Assembly: GCF_008642235.1 (NCBI RefSeq)
Contig: NZ_SJEV01000001.1
Span: 1,054,001 to 1,118,000 of the forward strand
From: Planctomonas psychrotolerans
Lineage (GTDB): Bacteria > Actinomycetota > Actinomycetes > Actinomycetales > Microbacteriaceae
Direction: 5' to 3'
DNA: 64,000 nt
Made by a program: the position numbers and the translations under genes
Part shown: positions 51,613-59,966 of the stretch, in pieces
Numbering within the stretch: position 1 is the first letter of the stretch
How the letters are laid out: every line of letters begins with the position of its first letter
The notes under the pieces: model-generated
Seen by the model: only the letters and a program-made list of their open reading frames with translations
Told to the model about the DNA's origin: nothing
Databases searched by the model: none

Positions 51613-51666
51613 GGAAATCGCTTTCCTGCCCGGGCCATTGTGCGACGCGTCATTGAATCGTGTCAA
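51613..51666 (-). promoter_or_regulatory. Promoter and operators of the rhamnose-locus ABC operon
   Basis: On the minus strand a consensus -35 TTGACA (51661-51666), an 18-bp spacer and a -10 CACAAT (51637-51642) are present. TGAATCGTGTCA (51654-51665) overlaps the -35 box and matches the rhamnose-locus operator pattern with one change. GGAAATCGCTTTCC (51613-51626), a second LacI-like dyad, lies just beyond the expected start site. Upstream at 51679-51689 is TTACAACGTTA, identical to the core of the arabinan operator. Confidence 0.7.
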
Positions 51667-51747
51667 GTCTCGCTCCGATAACGTTGTAAAGGTCGGATGA
51701 CATCGCTATCGGGCCCTGTCCCGGCCCTGGTCTCGACCGAAATCGGC

Positions 51748-52758
51748 TCAGCCGCCGGTGCTCTCCCGCACGATCAATTCGGGCTGGAACACGATGTGCC
51801 GGGCGTCGAGGGCAGGATCGTCCGCCTCTTCGAGCAGGATGTCGAGCGCGGTTCGTCCGATCAATGCGCTCGGCTGCCGCACCGAACTGAGCGGCACGAC
51901 CGCAGCGCTCGCGAAGTCGATGTCGTCGTACCCGATGAGCGCGATGTCACCGGGCACCCGCACTCCGCCCCCCTGCATGACGAGCGCCTGCAGCACCCCC
52001 ATCGCGATCAGGTCGTTCGCGGCGAAGACCGCATCGGGCCGCTCCGCCGCCGGACGGCGCACGATGGACTGGCCCGCCGCCCGGCCGGCCTGCACCGTGA
52101 GCGCCGGCACGGGCACGACCTCGAGCGACGCATCGGGATGCGACCCGACGCTCAGCTCCGCACCGCGGTGCCGGTCGGCCACCTGACGGATGTCGAAGGG
52201 ACCGCCGACGAAGGCGATGCGGCGGCGGCCCTGCGCGAGGAGATGATCCACCGCGAGCCGGCCGCCGGCGATGTCGTCCACCGACACGGAGCTGAAGCGG
52301 GACTCGTCACCGCTCCGGTCCACCAGCACCGCGGCGGTGCCGCGCGCCCGCAACCGCTCCAATCGCGCTGTCACGTCGCCGAGCGGCGAGATGAGCACGC
52401 CGAGCACACCCTGCTCCTCGAACAGGTCGAGATAGGTGGATTCGCGGTCGCGGTTCTCGTCGCCGTTGCCGAGCAGCACCGACAGTCCCGACTGCGCCGC
52501 CCGCTCCTCGGCGCCCCGCGCCAGATCGGTGAAGAACGGGTTGCGCACGTCCAGCACGATCAGACCCACGGTGCTGCTCCGGCCGGCCCGGAGCTGGCGC
52601 GCGGCACCGTTGCGCACGAAGCCGAGGTCGCGGATGGCGGCGTGCACGCGCTCGGCCGCCGGGCCCGAGACCTTCGACGGGTGGTTGAGCACATTGGAGA
52701 CGGTGCCCACCGACACACCCGCTCGCGCCGCGACATCCCGGATGCTGGACGATGCCAT
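51748..52758 (-). CDS. LacI-family regulator of the rhamnose locus
   Basis: A 336-residue repressor. The HTH and hinge (1-60) read SSSIRDVAARAGVSVGTVSNVLNHPSKVSGPAAERVHAAIRDLGFVRN. The effector domain ends with ALIGYDDIDFASAAVVPLSSVRQPS and a C-terminal RESTGG. It lies between the ABC operon and rhaM, and TGAAnCGnTTCA-like sites occur at the promoters on both sides. The probable effector is rhamnose or a phosphorylated derivative. ATG at 52758. Confidence 0.93.
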   Translation of the reverse strand: MASSSIRDVAARAGVSVGTVSNVLNHPSKVSGPAAERVHAAIRDLGFVRNGAARQLRAGRSSTVGLIVLDVRNPFFTDLARGAEERAAQSGLSVLLGNGDENRDRESTYLDLFEEQGVLGVLISPLGDVTARLERLRARGTAAVLVDRSGDESRFSSVSVDDIAGGRLAVDHLLAQGRRRIAFVGGPFDIRQVADRHRGAELSVGSHPDASLEVVPVPALTVQAGRAAGQSIVRRPAAERPDAVFAANDLIAMGVLQALVMQGGGVRVPGDIALIGYDDIDFASAAVVPLSSVRQPSALIGRTALDILLEEADDPALDARHIVFQPELIVRESTGG

Positions 52759-52790
52759 GGCGGCGGCTCCTTAGACTGGGCCCAGGTCTG

Positions 52791-52802
52791 TGAACCGTTC
52801 CA
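52791..52802. promoter_or_regulatory. Rhamnose-locus operator between lacI and rhaM
   Basis: TGAACCGTTCCA lies 30 bp before the rhaM start and in the lacI upstream region. It differs from TGAAnCGnTTCA at one position. A CTGGGCCCAG palindrome (52776-52785) lies beside it. It could serve repression of rhaM and autoregulation of lacI. Confidence 0.55.
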
Positions 52803-52831
52803 TTCTGTCATTGGCGCAAAGGGGCCGAACA

Positions 52832-53173
52832 ATGCAGCGATTGTCCTTCCTTCTCAAGGTCCGTGCCGATCGGGTCGAGGAGTATCGCGCCCGGCACGCG
52901 GCGGTGTGGCCCGAGATGCTCAGCGCGCTCAAGGACAGCGGGTGGAACAACTACTCGCTCTTCCTGCGCGAGGACGGGCTCCTGGTCGGCTACGTGGAGG
53001 TCGAGGACTTCCGTGCCGCCCAGGACGCGATGGCGGCGACCGAGGTGAACGCCCGCTGGCAGGCCGAGATGTCGGAGTTCTTCGAGTCGCTCGACGGCCG
53101 CCGACCGGACGAGGCGATGACGCCGATCCCGGAGGTCTTCTCCCTCGAGGACCAGCTGAGGAGCATCGCATGA
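52832..53173 (+). CDS. rhaM: L-rhamnose mutarotase
   Basis: Interconverts the anomers of L-rhamnose so that the isomerase can use them. The 113-residue protein has the RhaM (DUF718) features: RLSFLLKVRADRVEEYRARHAAVWPEML with the catalytic-site His, SGWNNYSLFLREDGLLVGYVEVED and AEMSEFFE near the end. ATG at 52832 follows AAAGGGG by 8 nt; the earlier in-frame start lacks homology. Its stop overlaps the next start (ATGA). Confidence 0.92.
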   Translation: MQRLSFLLKVRADRVEEYRARHAAVWPEMLSALKDSGWNNYSLFLREDGLLVGYVEVEDFRAAQDAMAATEVNARWQAEMSEFFESLDGRRPDEAMTPIPEVFSLEDQLRSIA

Positions 53174-54048
53174 GCATCCCGATCCCCGACGGGGCCGAAC
53201 TCGAGCACCTGTACACGGGATGCGTGTGGGCCGAGGGCCCGGTATGGCTGCCGGAGACCGGGACCGTCCGCTGGAGCGACATCCCGAATGACCGCATTCT
53301 CGACTACGACTCCCGCTCGGGCGAGACGCGGGTGCACCGGGAGGACGTCGAGTACACGAACGGCCGCACCCTCGACCGGCAGGGCCGCATCGTGCAGTGC
53401 TCGCACGGTCGCCGCTCGGTGGAGCGCGAGATCGACGGCGTGCCCGATACCCTCGTCGATCGCTTCGACGGCGGACGCTTCAACTCCCCCAACGACGTGG
53501 TGGTCGCCGCGGACGGCGCGATCTGGTTCACCGACCCGCCCTACGGCATCCTCTCCGATCACGAGGGCCACGCGTCCGACCCGGACTACGAGGGGTGCTT
53601 CGTGTTCCGGTTCGACGAGGAAACGGGAACGGTGACGCCTGTCATCACCGACATGACGCATCCGAACGGCCTGGCGTTCTCGCCCGACGAGTCGGTGCTC
53701 TACGTGTCGGACACCGCCGACTCGCAGCTCCCGGAGGGCACCCGCCAGATCCGGGCCTATGACGTGGTGGACGACACCTGCCGGAACGGGCGCATGTTCG
53801 CGCACATCGACCCGGGCTACTCGGACGGCTTCCGGGTGGACGTGGAGGGCCGCGTGTGGACCTCCAGTGACGGAGAGGTGCAGGTGCTCGCGCCGACGGG
53901 CGAGAAGCTCGGCAGCATTCCCGTGCCGGAAACGGTGGCCAACCTCTGCTTCGGTGGAAACGACGGCAGCGATCTCTACATCACGGCGACGACCAGCCTC
54001 TACCGCATCCGCACGACCACTCGGCAGGCCCCGCGCCCGAGGGTGTGA
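53170..54048 (+). CDS. SMP-30/gluconolactonase-family lactonase
   Basis: A 292-residue six-bladed beta-propeller. Metal-site residues are visible in TGCVWAEGPVWLPETGTVRWSDIPNDR (Glu), DGGRFNSPNDVVVAADGAIWFTDPPYG (Asn) and the later DGFRVDVEGRVWTSS (Asp). Family members hydrolyse sugar lactones. It is translationally coupled to rhaM, suggesting L-rhamnono-1,4-lactone as substrate, although the other genes encode the isomerase/kinase route. No signal peptide. Confidence 0.88.
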   Translation: MSIPIPDGAELEHLYTGCVWAEGPVWLPETGTVRWSDIPNDRILDYDSRSGETRVHREDVEYTNGRTLDRQGRIVQCSHGRRSVEREIDGVPDTLVDRFDGGRFNSPNDVVVAADGAIWFTDPPYGILSDHEGHASDPDYEGCFVFRFDEETGTVTPVITDMTHPNGLAFSPDESVLYVSDTADSQLPEGTRQIRAYDVVDDTCRNGRMFAHIDPGYSDGFRVDVEGRVWTSSDGEVQVLAPTGEKLGSIPVPETVANLCFGGNDGSDLYITATTSLYRIRTTTRQAPRPRV

Positions 54049-54130
54049 TCGGCGCCCGGAGGGGCTCGACGCGGAAACGGCGGACGCAGGACATCGGCCG
54101 GACGGAAACGGCCACCCCGGGGACAAGGGA

Positions 54131-54173
54131 TTGACAACGCCGGTCCGGTAAGCGTTATCCTTGAAACGATTCA
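54131..54173 (+). promoter_or_regulatory. rhaI operon promoter with operator
   Basis: A consensus -35 TTGACA (54131-54136), 18-bp spacer and -10 TTATCC (54155-54160) are followed directly by TGAAACGATTCA (54162-54173), the best copy of the rhamnose-locus operator, covering the expected transcription start. A repressor bound here would block initiation. Confidence 0.7.
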
Positions 54174-54240
54174 GCCGTCCGGGGGTCGGTGTCCCCGAAA
54201 TCCCCGGACCTCACTCGTCGCGCAGAAGGATCTGGCCATC

Positions 54241-55416
54241 ATGACAACGTCGTCTCGTTTCGCCACCATCACGCCCGTGCTCGAACGGCAGGCCATCGAA
54301 CTGCCGTCCTGGGCGTTCGGCAACTCCGGTACCCGGTTCCGTGTCTTCGGCACACCGGGCACCCCGCGCACTCCGCAGGAGAAGATCTCCGACGCCGCCC
54401 AGGTGCACGCCGTCACGGGCCTGGCGCCCACCGTCGCGCTGCACATTCCGTGGGACCGGGTCGAGGACTACTCGGAGCTCCGCTCGTTCGCGAAGGAGCA
54501 GGGCGTCGACCTCGGCACCATCAACTCCAACACCTTCCAGGACGAGGAGTACAAGTACGGCAGCCTCGCGTCGTCCGACCCGGCGGTGCGCCAGCGCGCG
54601 ATCGATCACCACTTCGAGTGCATCGACATCCTGCACGCCACCGGCTCGCGCGACCTCAAGATCTGGCTGGCGGATGGCACGAACTACCCGGGGCAGGACG
54701 ACATCCGCCGCCGGCAGGATGCCCTCGCCGAGTCGCTCGCCGCGATCTACGCCCGACTCGGCGACGACCAGCGTCTCGTGCTCGAGTACAAGTTCTTCGA
54801 GCCGTCGTTCTACCACACCGACGTTCCCGACTGGGGCACGTCGTACGCGCAGGTGTCGGCCCTGGGCGACCGGGCGCTCGTGTGCCTCGACACCGGGCAT
54901 CACGCGCCGGGCACGAACATCGAGTTCATCGTGGCCCAGCTGCTCCGGCTCGGAAAGCTCGGCTCGTTCGACTTCAACTCCCGCTTCTACGCCGACGACG
55001 ACCTCATCGTGGGATCCGCCGACCCGTTCCAGCTGTTCCGCATCCTCGCCGAGGTCATCCGCGGCGGTGGCATGGACGAGGACAGCGCTGTGGCCTTCAT
55101 GCTCGACCAGTGCCACAACATCGAGGAGAAGATCCCTGGACAGATCCGCTCGGTGCTGAACGTGCAGGAGATGACGGCGCGGGCGCTCCTGATCGACCGC
55201 GAGGCGCTCGACGCCGCGCAGCGGGAGAACGACGTGCTCGGGGCGAACGGCATCTACATGGACGCCTTCTACACCGACGTGCGTCCGCTGCTCGCCGAAT
55301 GGCGCGAGGGCCGCGGGCTGCCCGCCGACCCGATGGTCGCCTTCCGCGACAGCGGCTACACCGACAAGATCCGCTCGGAGCGCGTCGGCGGCACCCAGGC
55401 CGGCTGGGGCGCCTGA
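54241..55416 (+). CDS. rhaI: L-rhamnose isomerase
   Basis: Converts L-rhamnose to L-rhamnulose. The 391-residue enzyme belongs to the RhaI (Pseudomonas stutzeri-like) TIM-barrel type rather than the RhaA type. Typical blocks are WAFGNSGTRFRVFGTPGTPRTPQEKI, GTINSNTFQDEEYKYGSL (metal-loop region), LKIWLADGTNYPGQDD, LEYKFFEPSFYHTDVPDWG and CLDTGHHAPGTNIEFIVAQ with the metal-binding Asp/His. Downstream, FDFNSRFYADDDLIVGSADP is conserved. It is first in the operon driven by the promoter at 54131. The mutarotase and kinase nearby support the assignment. Confidence 0.94.
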   Translation: MTTSSRFATITPVLERQAIELPSWAFGNSGTRFRVFGTPGTPRTPQEKISDAAQVHAVTGLAPTVALHIPWDRVEDYSELRSFAKEQGVDLGTINSNTFQDEEYKYGSLASSDPAVRQRAIDHHFECIDILHATGSRDLKIWLADGTNYPGQDDIRRRQDALAESLAAIYARLGDDQRLVLEYKFFEPSFYHTDVPDWGTSYAQVSALGDRALVCLDTGHHAPGTNIEFIVAQLLRLGKLGSFDFNSRFYADDDLIVGSADPFQLFRILAEVIRGGGMDEDSAVAFMLDQCHNIEEKIPGQIRSVLNVQEMTARALLIDREALDAAQRENDVLGANGIYMDAFYTDVRPLLAEWREGRGLPADPMVAFRDSGYTDKIRSERVGGTQAGWGA

Positions 55417-55531
55417 CCCTCTCCCCTCCGCTTCCGCCGAGCCCACTTCGGTCAGGGTCGCGACGCTCCCCTCCGCACGGAGCGGGCCGGTCGCGGTCGA
55501 ATGGCATGTCCCGATGAGAAGGATGAACACC

Positions 55532-57574
55532 GTGAGCAGTACCTCCCCCACCGCGGCCGAGCTGGTCGCCCGCTCCAACCGGCTCGGCGCGGATCCACGC
55601 AACACCAACTACGCCGGGGGCAACACCTCGGCGAAGGGCACCGACATCGATCCGGTCACCGGCGAGCCCGTCGAGCTGCTCTGGGTGAAGGGCTCCGGCG
55701 GCGACCTCGGCACGCTCACCGAAGCGGGTCTCGCGGTGCTCCGCCTCGACCGTCTCCGCGGGCTCCGCGGCGTGTACCCGGGTGTCGAGCGCGAGGACGA
55801 GATGGTCGCCGCGTTCGACTACACCCTGCACGGCAAGGGTGGCGCGGCGCCGTCCATCGACACCGCGATGCACGGGCTCGTCGACGCGGCGCACGTGGAC
55901 CACCTGCACCCCGATTCCGGCATCGCGATCGCCACCGCGACCGACGGCGAACGCCTCACCCCGGAGATCTTCGGGGACCGCGTGGTCTGGGTGCCGTGGC
56001 GGCGCCCCGGCTGGCAGCTCGGCGAGGACATCGCCCGCATCCACGAGGAGAACCCGGACGCCATCGGGTGCATCCTCGGTGGTCACGGCATCACCGCCTG
56101 GGGTGCGACGAGCGCGGAGTCCGAGGCGAATTCGCGCTGGATCATCGAGACCGCGGAACGCTACATCGCCGAGAACGGCGCGGCCGACCCGTTCGGTGCG
56201 CCGCTCGACGGCTACGGCCCCCTCGCGCCCGCCGAGCGTCGCGCCCGCGCCGCCGCCCTCGCGCCCACCCTGCGCGGTCTCGTCTCGACCGACCGCCCGC
56301 AGGTGGGATCGTTCACCGACGCCGACGTGGTGCTCGACTTCCTCTCCGCGACCGAGCACGTTCGCCTCGCGGCGCTCGGCACGAGCTGCCCCGACCACTT
56401 CCTGCGCACGAAGGTGAAGCCGCTCGTGCTCGACCTGCCCGCCACCGCACCGGTGGAGGACGCGATCGCTCGCCTCACCGAGCTGCACGAGCAGTACCGC
56501 GCCGACTACGCCGCCTACTACGAGGCGCACGCGACCGAGGATTCCCCCGCGATGCGCGGCGCCGACCCGGCCATCGTGCTGATTCCCGGCGTCGGCATGT
56601 TCAGCTACGGCGCCAACACGCAGACCGCACGGGTGGCGGGCGAGTTCTACGTCAACGCGATCAACGTGATGCGCGGAGCGGAGGCGATCTCCACGTACGC
56701 GCCGATCTCCGACGCGGAGAAGTTCCGCATCGAGTACTGGTCGCTGGAGGAGGCGAAGCTGCAGCGGATGCCGAAGCCGAAGCCCCTCGCCGGCCGGATC
56801 GCGCTCGTCACCGGCGCCGCGTCGGGCATCGGCAAGGCCATCGCCACCCGCCTCACCGCCGAGGGCGCCTGCGTCGTCATCGCCGACCTCGACCTCGACA
56901 AGGCGCGGGAGGCCGCGGCGGAGCTCGGCAGCACCGACGTGGCCATCGGTGTGCGCGCCGACGTGACCGACGAAGAGCAGGTGCAGTCCGCCGTCGACGC
57001 CGCCCTGCTCGCCTTCGGTGGCCTCGACCTCGTGGTCAACAACGCCGGGCTCTCGCTCTCGAAGTCGCTGCTCGACACCACCGTCGCCGACTGGGACCTG
57101 CAGCACAACGTGATGGCCAAGGGGTCGTTCCTCGTGTCGCGCGCGGCCGCCCGAGTGCTCATCGACCAGGGGATGGGCGGCGACATCCTCTACATCTCCA
57201 GCAAGAACTCGGTGTTCGCCGGGCCGAACAACATCGCGTACTCCGCCACGAAGGCCGACCAGGCGCATCAGGTGCGCCTGCTCGCCGCGGAACTCGGCGA
57301 GTACGGCGTGCGCGTGAACGGCATCAACCCGGATGGGGTGGTGCGCGGCTCGGGCATCTTCGCCGGCGGCTGGGGCGCCAAGCGCGCGGCCGTCTACGGG
57401 GTTCCCGAGGAGGAGCTCGGCAAGTACTACGCGCAGCGCACGCTGCTGAAGCGCGAGGTGCTGCCCGAGAACGTGGCCAACGCCGTGTTCGTGCTCTGCA
57501 CGTCGGACCTCAGCCACACCACCGGACTGCACGTGCCGGTGGACGCCGGCGTCGCCGCGGCGTTCCTGCGATGA
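55532..57574 (+). CDS. rhaEW: Bifunctional rhamnulose-1-phosphate aldolase / L-lactaldehyde dehydrogenase
   Basis: The 680-residue fusion splits rhamnulose 1-phosphate into dihydroxyacetone phosphate and L-lactaldehyde, then oxidises the aldehyde to L-lactate. The class II aldolase domain (about 1-400) has NTNYAGGNTSAKG, LWVKGSGGDLGTL and Zn-binding histidines in AAHVDHLHPDSGIA. The SDR domain (about 420-680) has the nucleotide motif LVTGAASGIGKAIA, NNAG and catalytic YSATKADQ. GTG at 55532 is preferred: AGAAGG is 9 nt upstream and homologues begin here; ATGs at 55514 and 55523 are alternatives. It overlaps rhaB by 4 nt. Confidence 0.94.
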   Translation: MSSTSPTAAELVARSNRLGADPRNTNYAGGNTSAKGTDIDPVTGEPVELLWVKGSGGDLGTLTEAGLAVLRLDRLRGLRGVYPGVEREDEMVAAFDYTLHGKGGAAPSIDTAMHGLVDAAHVDHLHPDSGIAIATATDGERLTPEIFGDRVVWVPWRRPGWQLGEDIARIHEENPDAIGCILGGHGITAWGATSAESEANSRWIIETAERYIAENGAADPFGAPLDGYGPLAPAERRARAAALAPTLRGLVSTDRPQVGSFTDADVVLDFLSATEHVRLAALGTSCPDHFLRTKVKPLVLDLPATAPVEDAIARLTELHEQYRADYAAYYEAHATEDSPAMRGADPAIVLIPGVGMFSYGANTQTARVAGEFYVNAINVMRGAEAISTYAPISDAEKFRIEYWSLEEAKLQRMPKPKPLAGRIALVTGAASGIGKAIATRLTAEGACVVIADLDLDKAREAAAELGSTDVAIGVRADVTDEEQVQSAVDAALLAFGGLDLVVNNAGLSLSKSLLDTTVADWDLQHNVMAKGSFLVSRAAARVLIDQGMGGDILYISSKNSVFAGPNNIAYSATKADQAHQVRLLAAELGEYGVRVNGINPDGVVRGSGIFAGGWGAKRAAVYGVPEEELGKYYAQRTLLKREVLPENVANAVFVLCTSDLSHTTGLHVPVDAGVAAAFLR

Positions 57575-59004
57575 CCACTGTCGCCGCGGTCGATCTCGGC
57601 GCGACGAGCGGCCGGGTGCTGCTCGGCCGGGTGCGCCCGAACGAGCTGTCGCTCGAGCACGTGGCGCGCTTCCCCAACACGCCGGTGCGCACGATCGACG
57701 GCCTGCATTGGAACATCCTCGAGCTGTACCGGAACGTGCTCGCCGGACTCACGTCCGCCGCCCGCGCGACCACCGACATCGCCAGCATCGGCATCGACTC
57801 CTGGGCCGTGGACTACGCGCTCCTCCGGAACGGTCGGATGCTCGGCACACCGTACTCGTACCGCGACGCCCGCACCGAGCGGGGAGTCGCCCGCAGCCAC
57901 GAGCGGGTCGGGGCGGCGGAGCTCTACGCCGCCAACGGACTGCAGTTCCTGCCGTTCAACACGTTGTACCAGCTGGCCGTCGATGACGAGGACGGTGTTC
58001 TGCCGCTCGCCGACAGGATGCTGCTGCTGCCCGATCTGTTCGCCTACTGGTTGAGCGGGGCCGAAGTGGCCGAGCGGTCGAACGCGTCGACTACCGGGTT
58101 GCTCGCGCTCTCGGGCCGCGATTGGAACGACGACCTGGTGGCCCGGTTGGGACTTCCCCGCGGGATCCTGCCCGAGCTCGTCGATGCCGGGTCGCCGATC
58201 GGGCCGGTGCTGCCCGATGTGGCGGCCGAGCTGGGGCTTGCGCGGTCGGTCGACGTGGTGGCCGTGGGCTCGCACGACACCGCCTCCGCGGTCGTCGCCG
58301 TTCCGGCCACCTCCGACGACTTCGCCTATATCAGCTGCGGAACCTGGGGCCTCGTCGGCGTCGAGCTCGAGCATCCGGTGGTCGGGAACGCGAGTCGCGC
58401 CGCCAACTTCACCAACGAGGGCGGCGTGGACGGGCGCGTGCGCTATCTGCACAACGTGATGGGCCTTTGGCTGCTGAGCGAGTGCGTGCGCACCTGGGAG
58501 CTCCTGGGCGAGTCGATCGATCTCCCCGACCTCCTGACCGCCGCGGCGGCCGTGTCGACGCCGCCGTCGATCTTCGACGCCAATGACCCGCGACTGATGC
58601 CGCCGGGTGACATGCCCGCCCGCATCGCCGTGCTCTGCGGCGAGCGCGGCGTGCCGGTACCGGCGTCGCGCGCCGAGCTGGTGCGCTCGATTCTGGAGAG
58701 CCTCGCGGAGGCGTTCGCCCGGGCCGTGCACACCGCCGCCACGCTGTCGGGGAAGCGCGTGACGGTGGTGCACATCGTGGGCGGCGGCTCGCAGAACGAG
58801 CTGCTCTGCCAGCTGACCGCCGACCGTTCGGGTCTTCCGGTGCTCGCCGGACCGGTCGAGGCCACGGCGATCGGCAACGTGCTGGTGCAGGCGCGTGCGC
58901 AGGGTGCGGTGTCCGGGTCGCTCGAGTCGCTGCGCGCACTCGTCGCCCGATCGACCGAGCCGCGCCGGCATTCGCCGCGCACGACGGCGAGGGTGCGCGC
59001 ATGA
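57571..59004 (+). CDS. rhaB: Rhamnulokinase
   Basis: An FGGY-family kinase of 477 residues that phosphorylates L-rhamnulose at O1 with ATP. Landmarks are AAVDLGATSGRVLLG at the start, IGIDSWAVDYALL, RDARTE, the hexokinase-type SCGTWGLVGVELE loop and HIVGGGSQNELLCQLTADR with the C-terminal adenosine motif. ATG at 57571 overlaps the rhaEW stop (ATGA), and the gene end overlaps the next start by 4 nt. The assignment is firm by context and motifs. Confidence 0.95.
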   Translation: MTTVAAVDLGATSGRVLLGRVRPNELSLEHVARFPNTPVRTIDGLHWNILELYRNVLAGLTSAARATTDIASIGIDSWAVDYALLRNGRMLGTPYSYRDARTERGVARSHERVGAAELYAANGLQFLPFNTLYQLAVDDEDGVLPLADRMLLLPDLFAYWLSGAEVAERSNASTTGLLALSGRDWNDDLVARLGLPRGILPELVDAGSPIGPVLPDVAAELGLARSVDVVAVGSHDTASAVVAVPATSDDFAYISCGTWGLVGVELEHPVVGNASRAANFTNEGGVDGRVRYLHNVMGLWLLSECVRTWELLGESIDLPDLLTAAAAVSTPPSIFDANDPRLMPPGDMPARIAVLCGERGVPVPASRAELVRSILESLAEAFARAVHTAATLSGKRVTVVHIVGGGSQNELLCQLTADRSGLPVLAGPVEATAIGNVLVQARAQGAVSGSLESLRALVARSTEPRRHSPRTTARVRA

Positions 59005-59966
59005 GCGCCCCGCAGTCCGCGCACGGCGCGCACATCGCGCATATCCCGAAGCCGCGCACGCGCCGCGTACTGATCAACAGCGACGCCAAGAACGAGGCGG
59101 ACGACCAGTACGCCCTCGTGCACGCACTGCTGTCGCCCACCCTCGATGTGCGCGGCATCATCCCGGCCCACTTCGGCACATCGCGCAGCGCGACGAGCAT
59201 GCTCGACTCGCGCGCGGAGGTCGATCTGCTGCTCGACCTGCTCGGGCGGCGTGGCACGGTGACCGTGGCGAACGGTGCCGCGCACGCCCTGCCCGACGCG
59301 CACACCCCGGTCGACTCGCCCGGAGCCCGCCTCATTCTCGACGAGGTGGCGACGGCGGGCGACGACGGGCTGCTGATCGCCTTTCTCGGCCCGCTCACCG
59401 ACATGGCCTCCGCGATCCTGCTCGACCCGAGCATGGTACGGCCGGGCGTGACCGTGATCTGGATCGGCGGACCCGGCTACGGCGACGACGTCCACTCCTT
59501 CGGCTCGTGGCCGGAGTTCAACCTGCGCAACGACATCGCCGCCGCCAACGTGGTTTTCGGGTCGGGTATCGCCATCTGGCAGGTGCCCTCCACCATCTAC
59601 CGACTCGTCAACGTGGGGTACGCGGAACTGCGTCGCCGCGTCCAGCCGCACGGGGAACTCGGCGACTACCTCGTCCGCCAGCTCGTGGAGTGGAACGCCG
59701 TGTACCACCGGACGCCGATCGAGAGCCGGTCGCTCGGCGACTCCCCCGCCATCGGCCTCATGCTCGAACCCTGGAGCGGAGTCTTCCGGCGGCAGGAGCC
59801 CGTGCGCTTCACAGCCGACGGCCACTACGAACCGTCATCGACAGGATCGCCCGTGCTCGTGCTCGAGTCGTACGACGTGCGCTTCCTGCTCGAGGACATG
59901 TTCGCGAAGATCGCCGACTTCGGCGAGGGTACCGACCGGCCCACGGGAAGGGGTGCGCATGACTGA
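59001..59966 (+). CDS. Nucleoside-hydrolase-like protein (NEADD subfamily)
   Basis: A 321-residue protein of the nucleoside hydrolase fold. The N-terminal calcium site reads VLINSDAKNEADDQYALVHALL instead of the classic DxDPGxDD, which resembles the DUF1593-type / NEADD subgroup. The ribose-site motif is SWPEFNLRNDIAAANVVF. N-riboside hydrolysis is the family reaction, but coupling with rhamnulokinase and GH78 suggests a glycoside substrate. No signal peptide. It overlaps its neighbours by 4 and 8 nt. Confidence 0.82.
   Translation: MSAPQSAHGAHIAHIPKPRTRRVLINSDAKNEADDQYALVHALLSPTLDVRGIIPAHFGTSRSATSMLDSRAEVDLLLDLLGRRGTVTVANGAAHALPDAHTPVDSPGARLILDEVATAGDDGLLIAFLGPLTDMASAILLDPSMVRPGVTVIWIGGPGYGDDVHSFGSWPEFNLRNDIAAANVVFGSGIAIWQVPSTIYRLVNVGYAELRRRVQPHGELGDYLVRQLVEWNAVYHRTPIESRSLGDSPAIGLMLEPWSGVFRRQEPVRFTADGHYEPSSTGSPVLVLESYDVRFLLEDMFAKIADFGEGTDRPTGRGAHD

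Noticed and set aside
59001-59966. Ordinary ribonucleoside hydrolase for purine salvage
   Set aside because: The N-terminal metal motif is not the classic DxDPGxDD and the operon is devoted to rhamnose, so the plain label is avoided.
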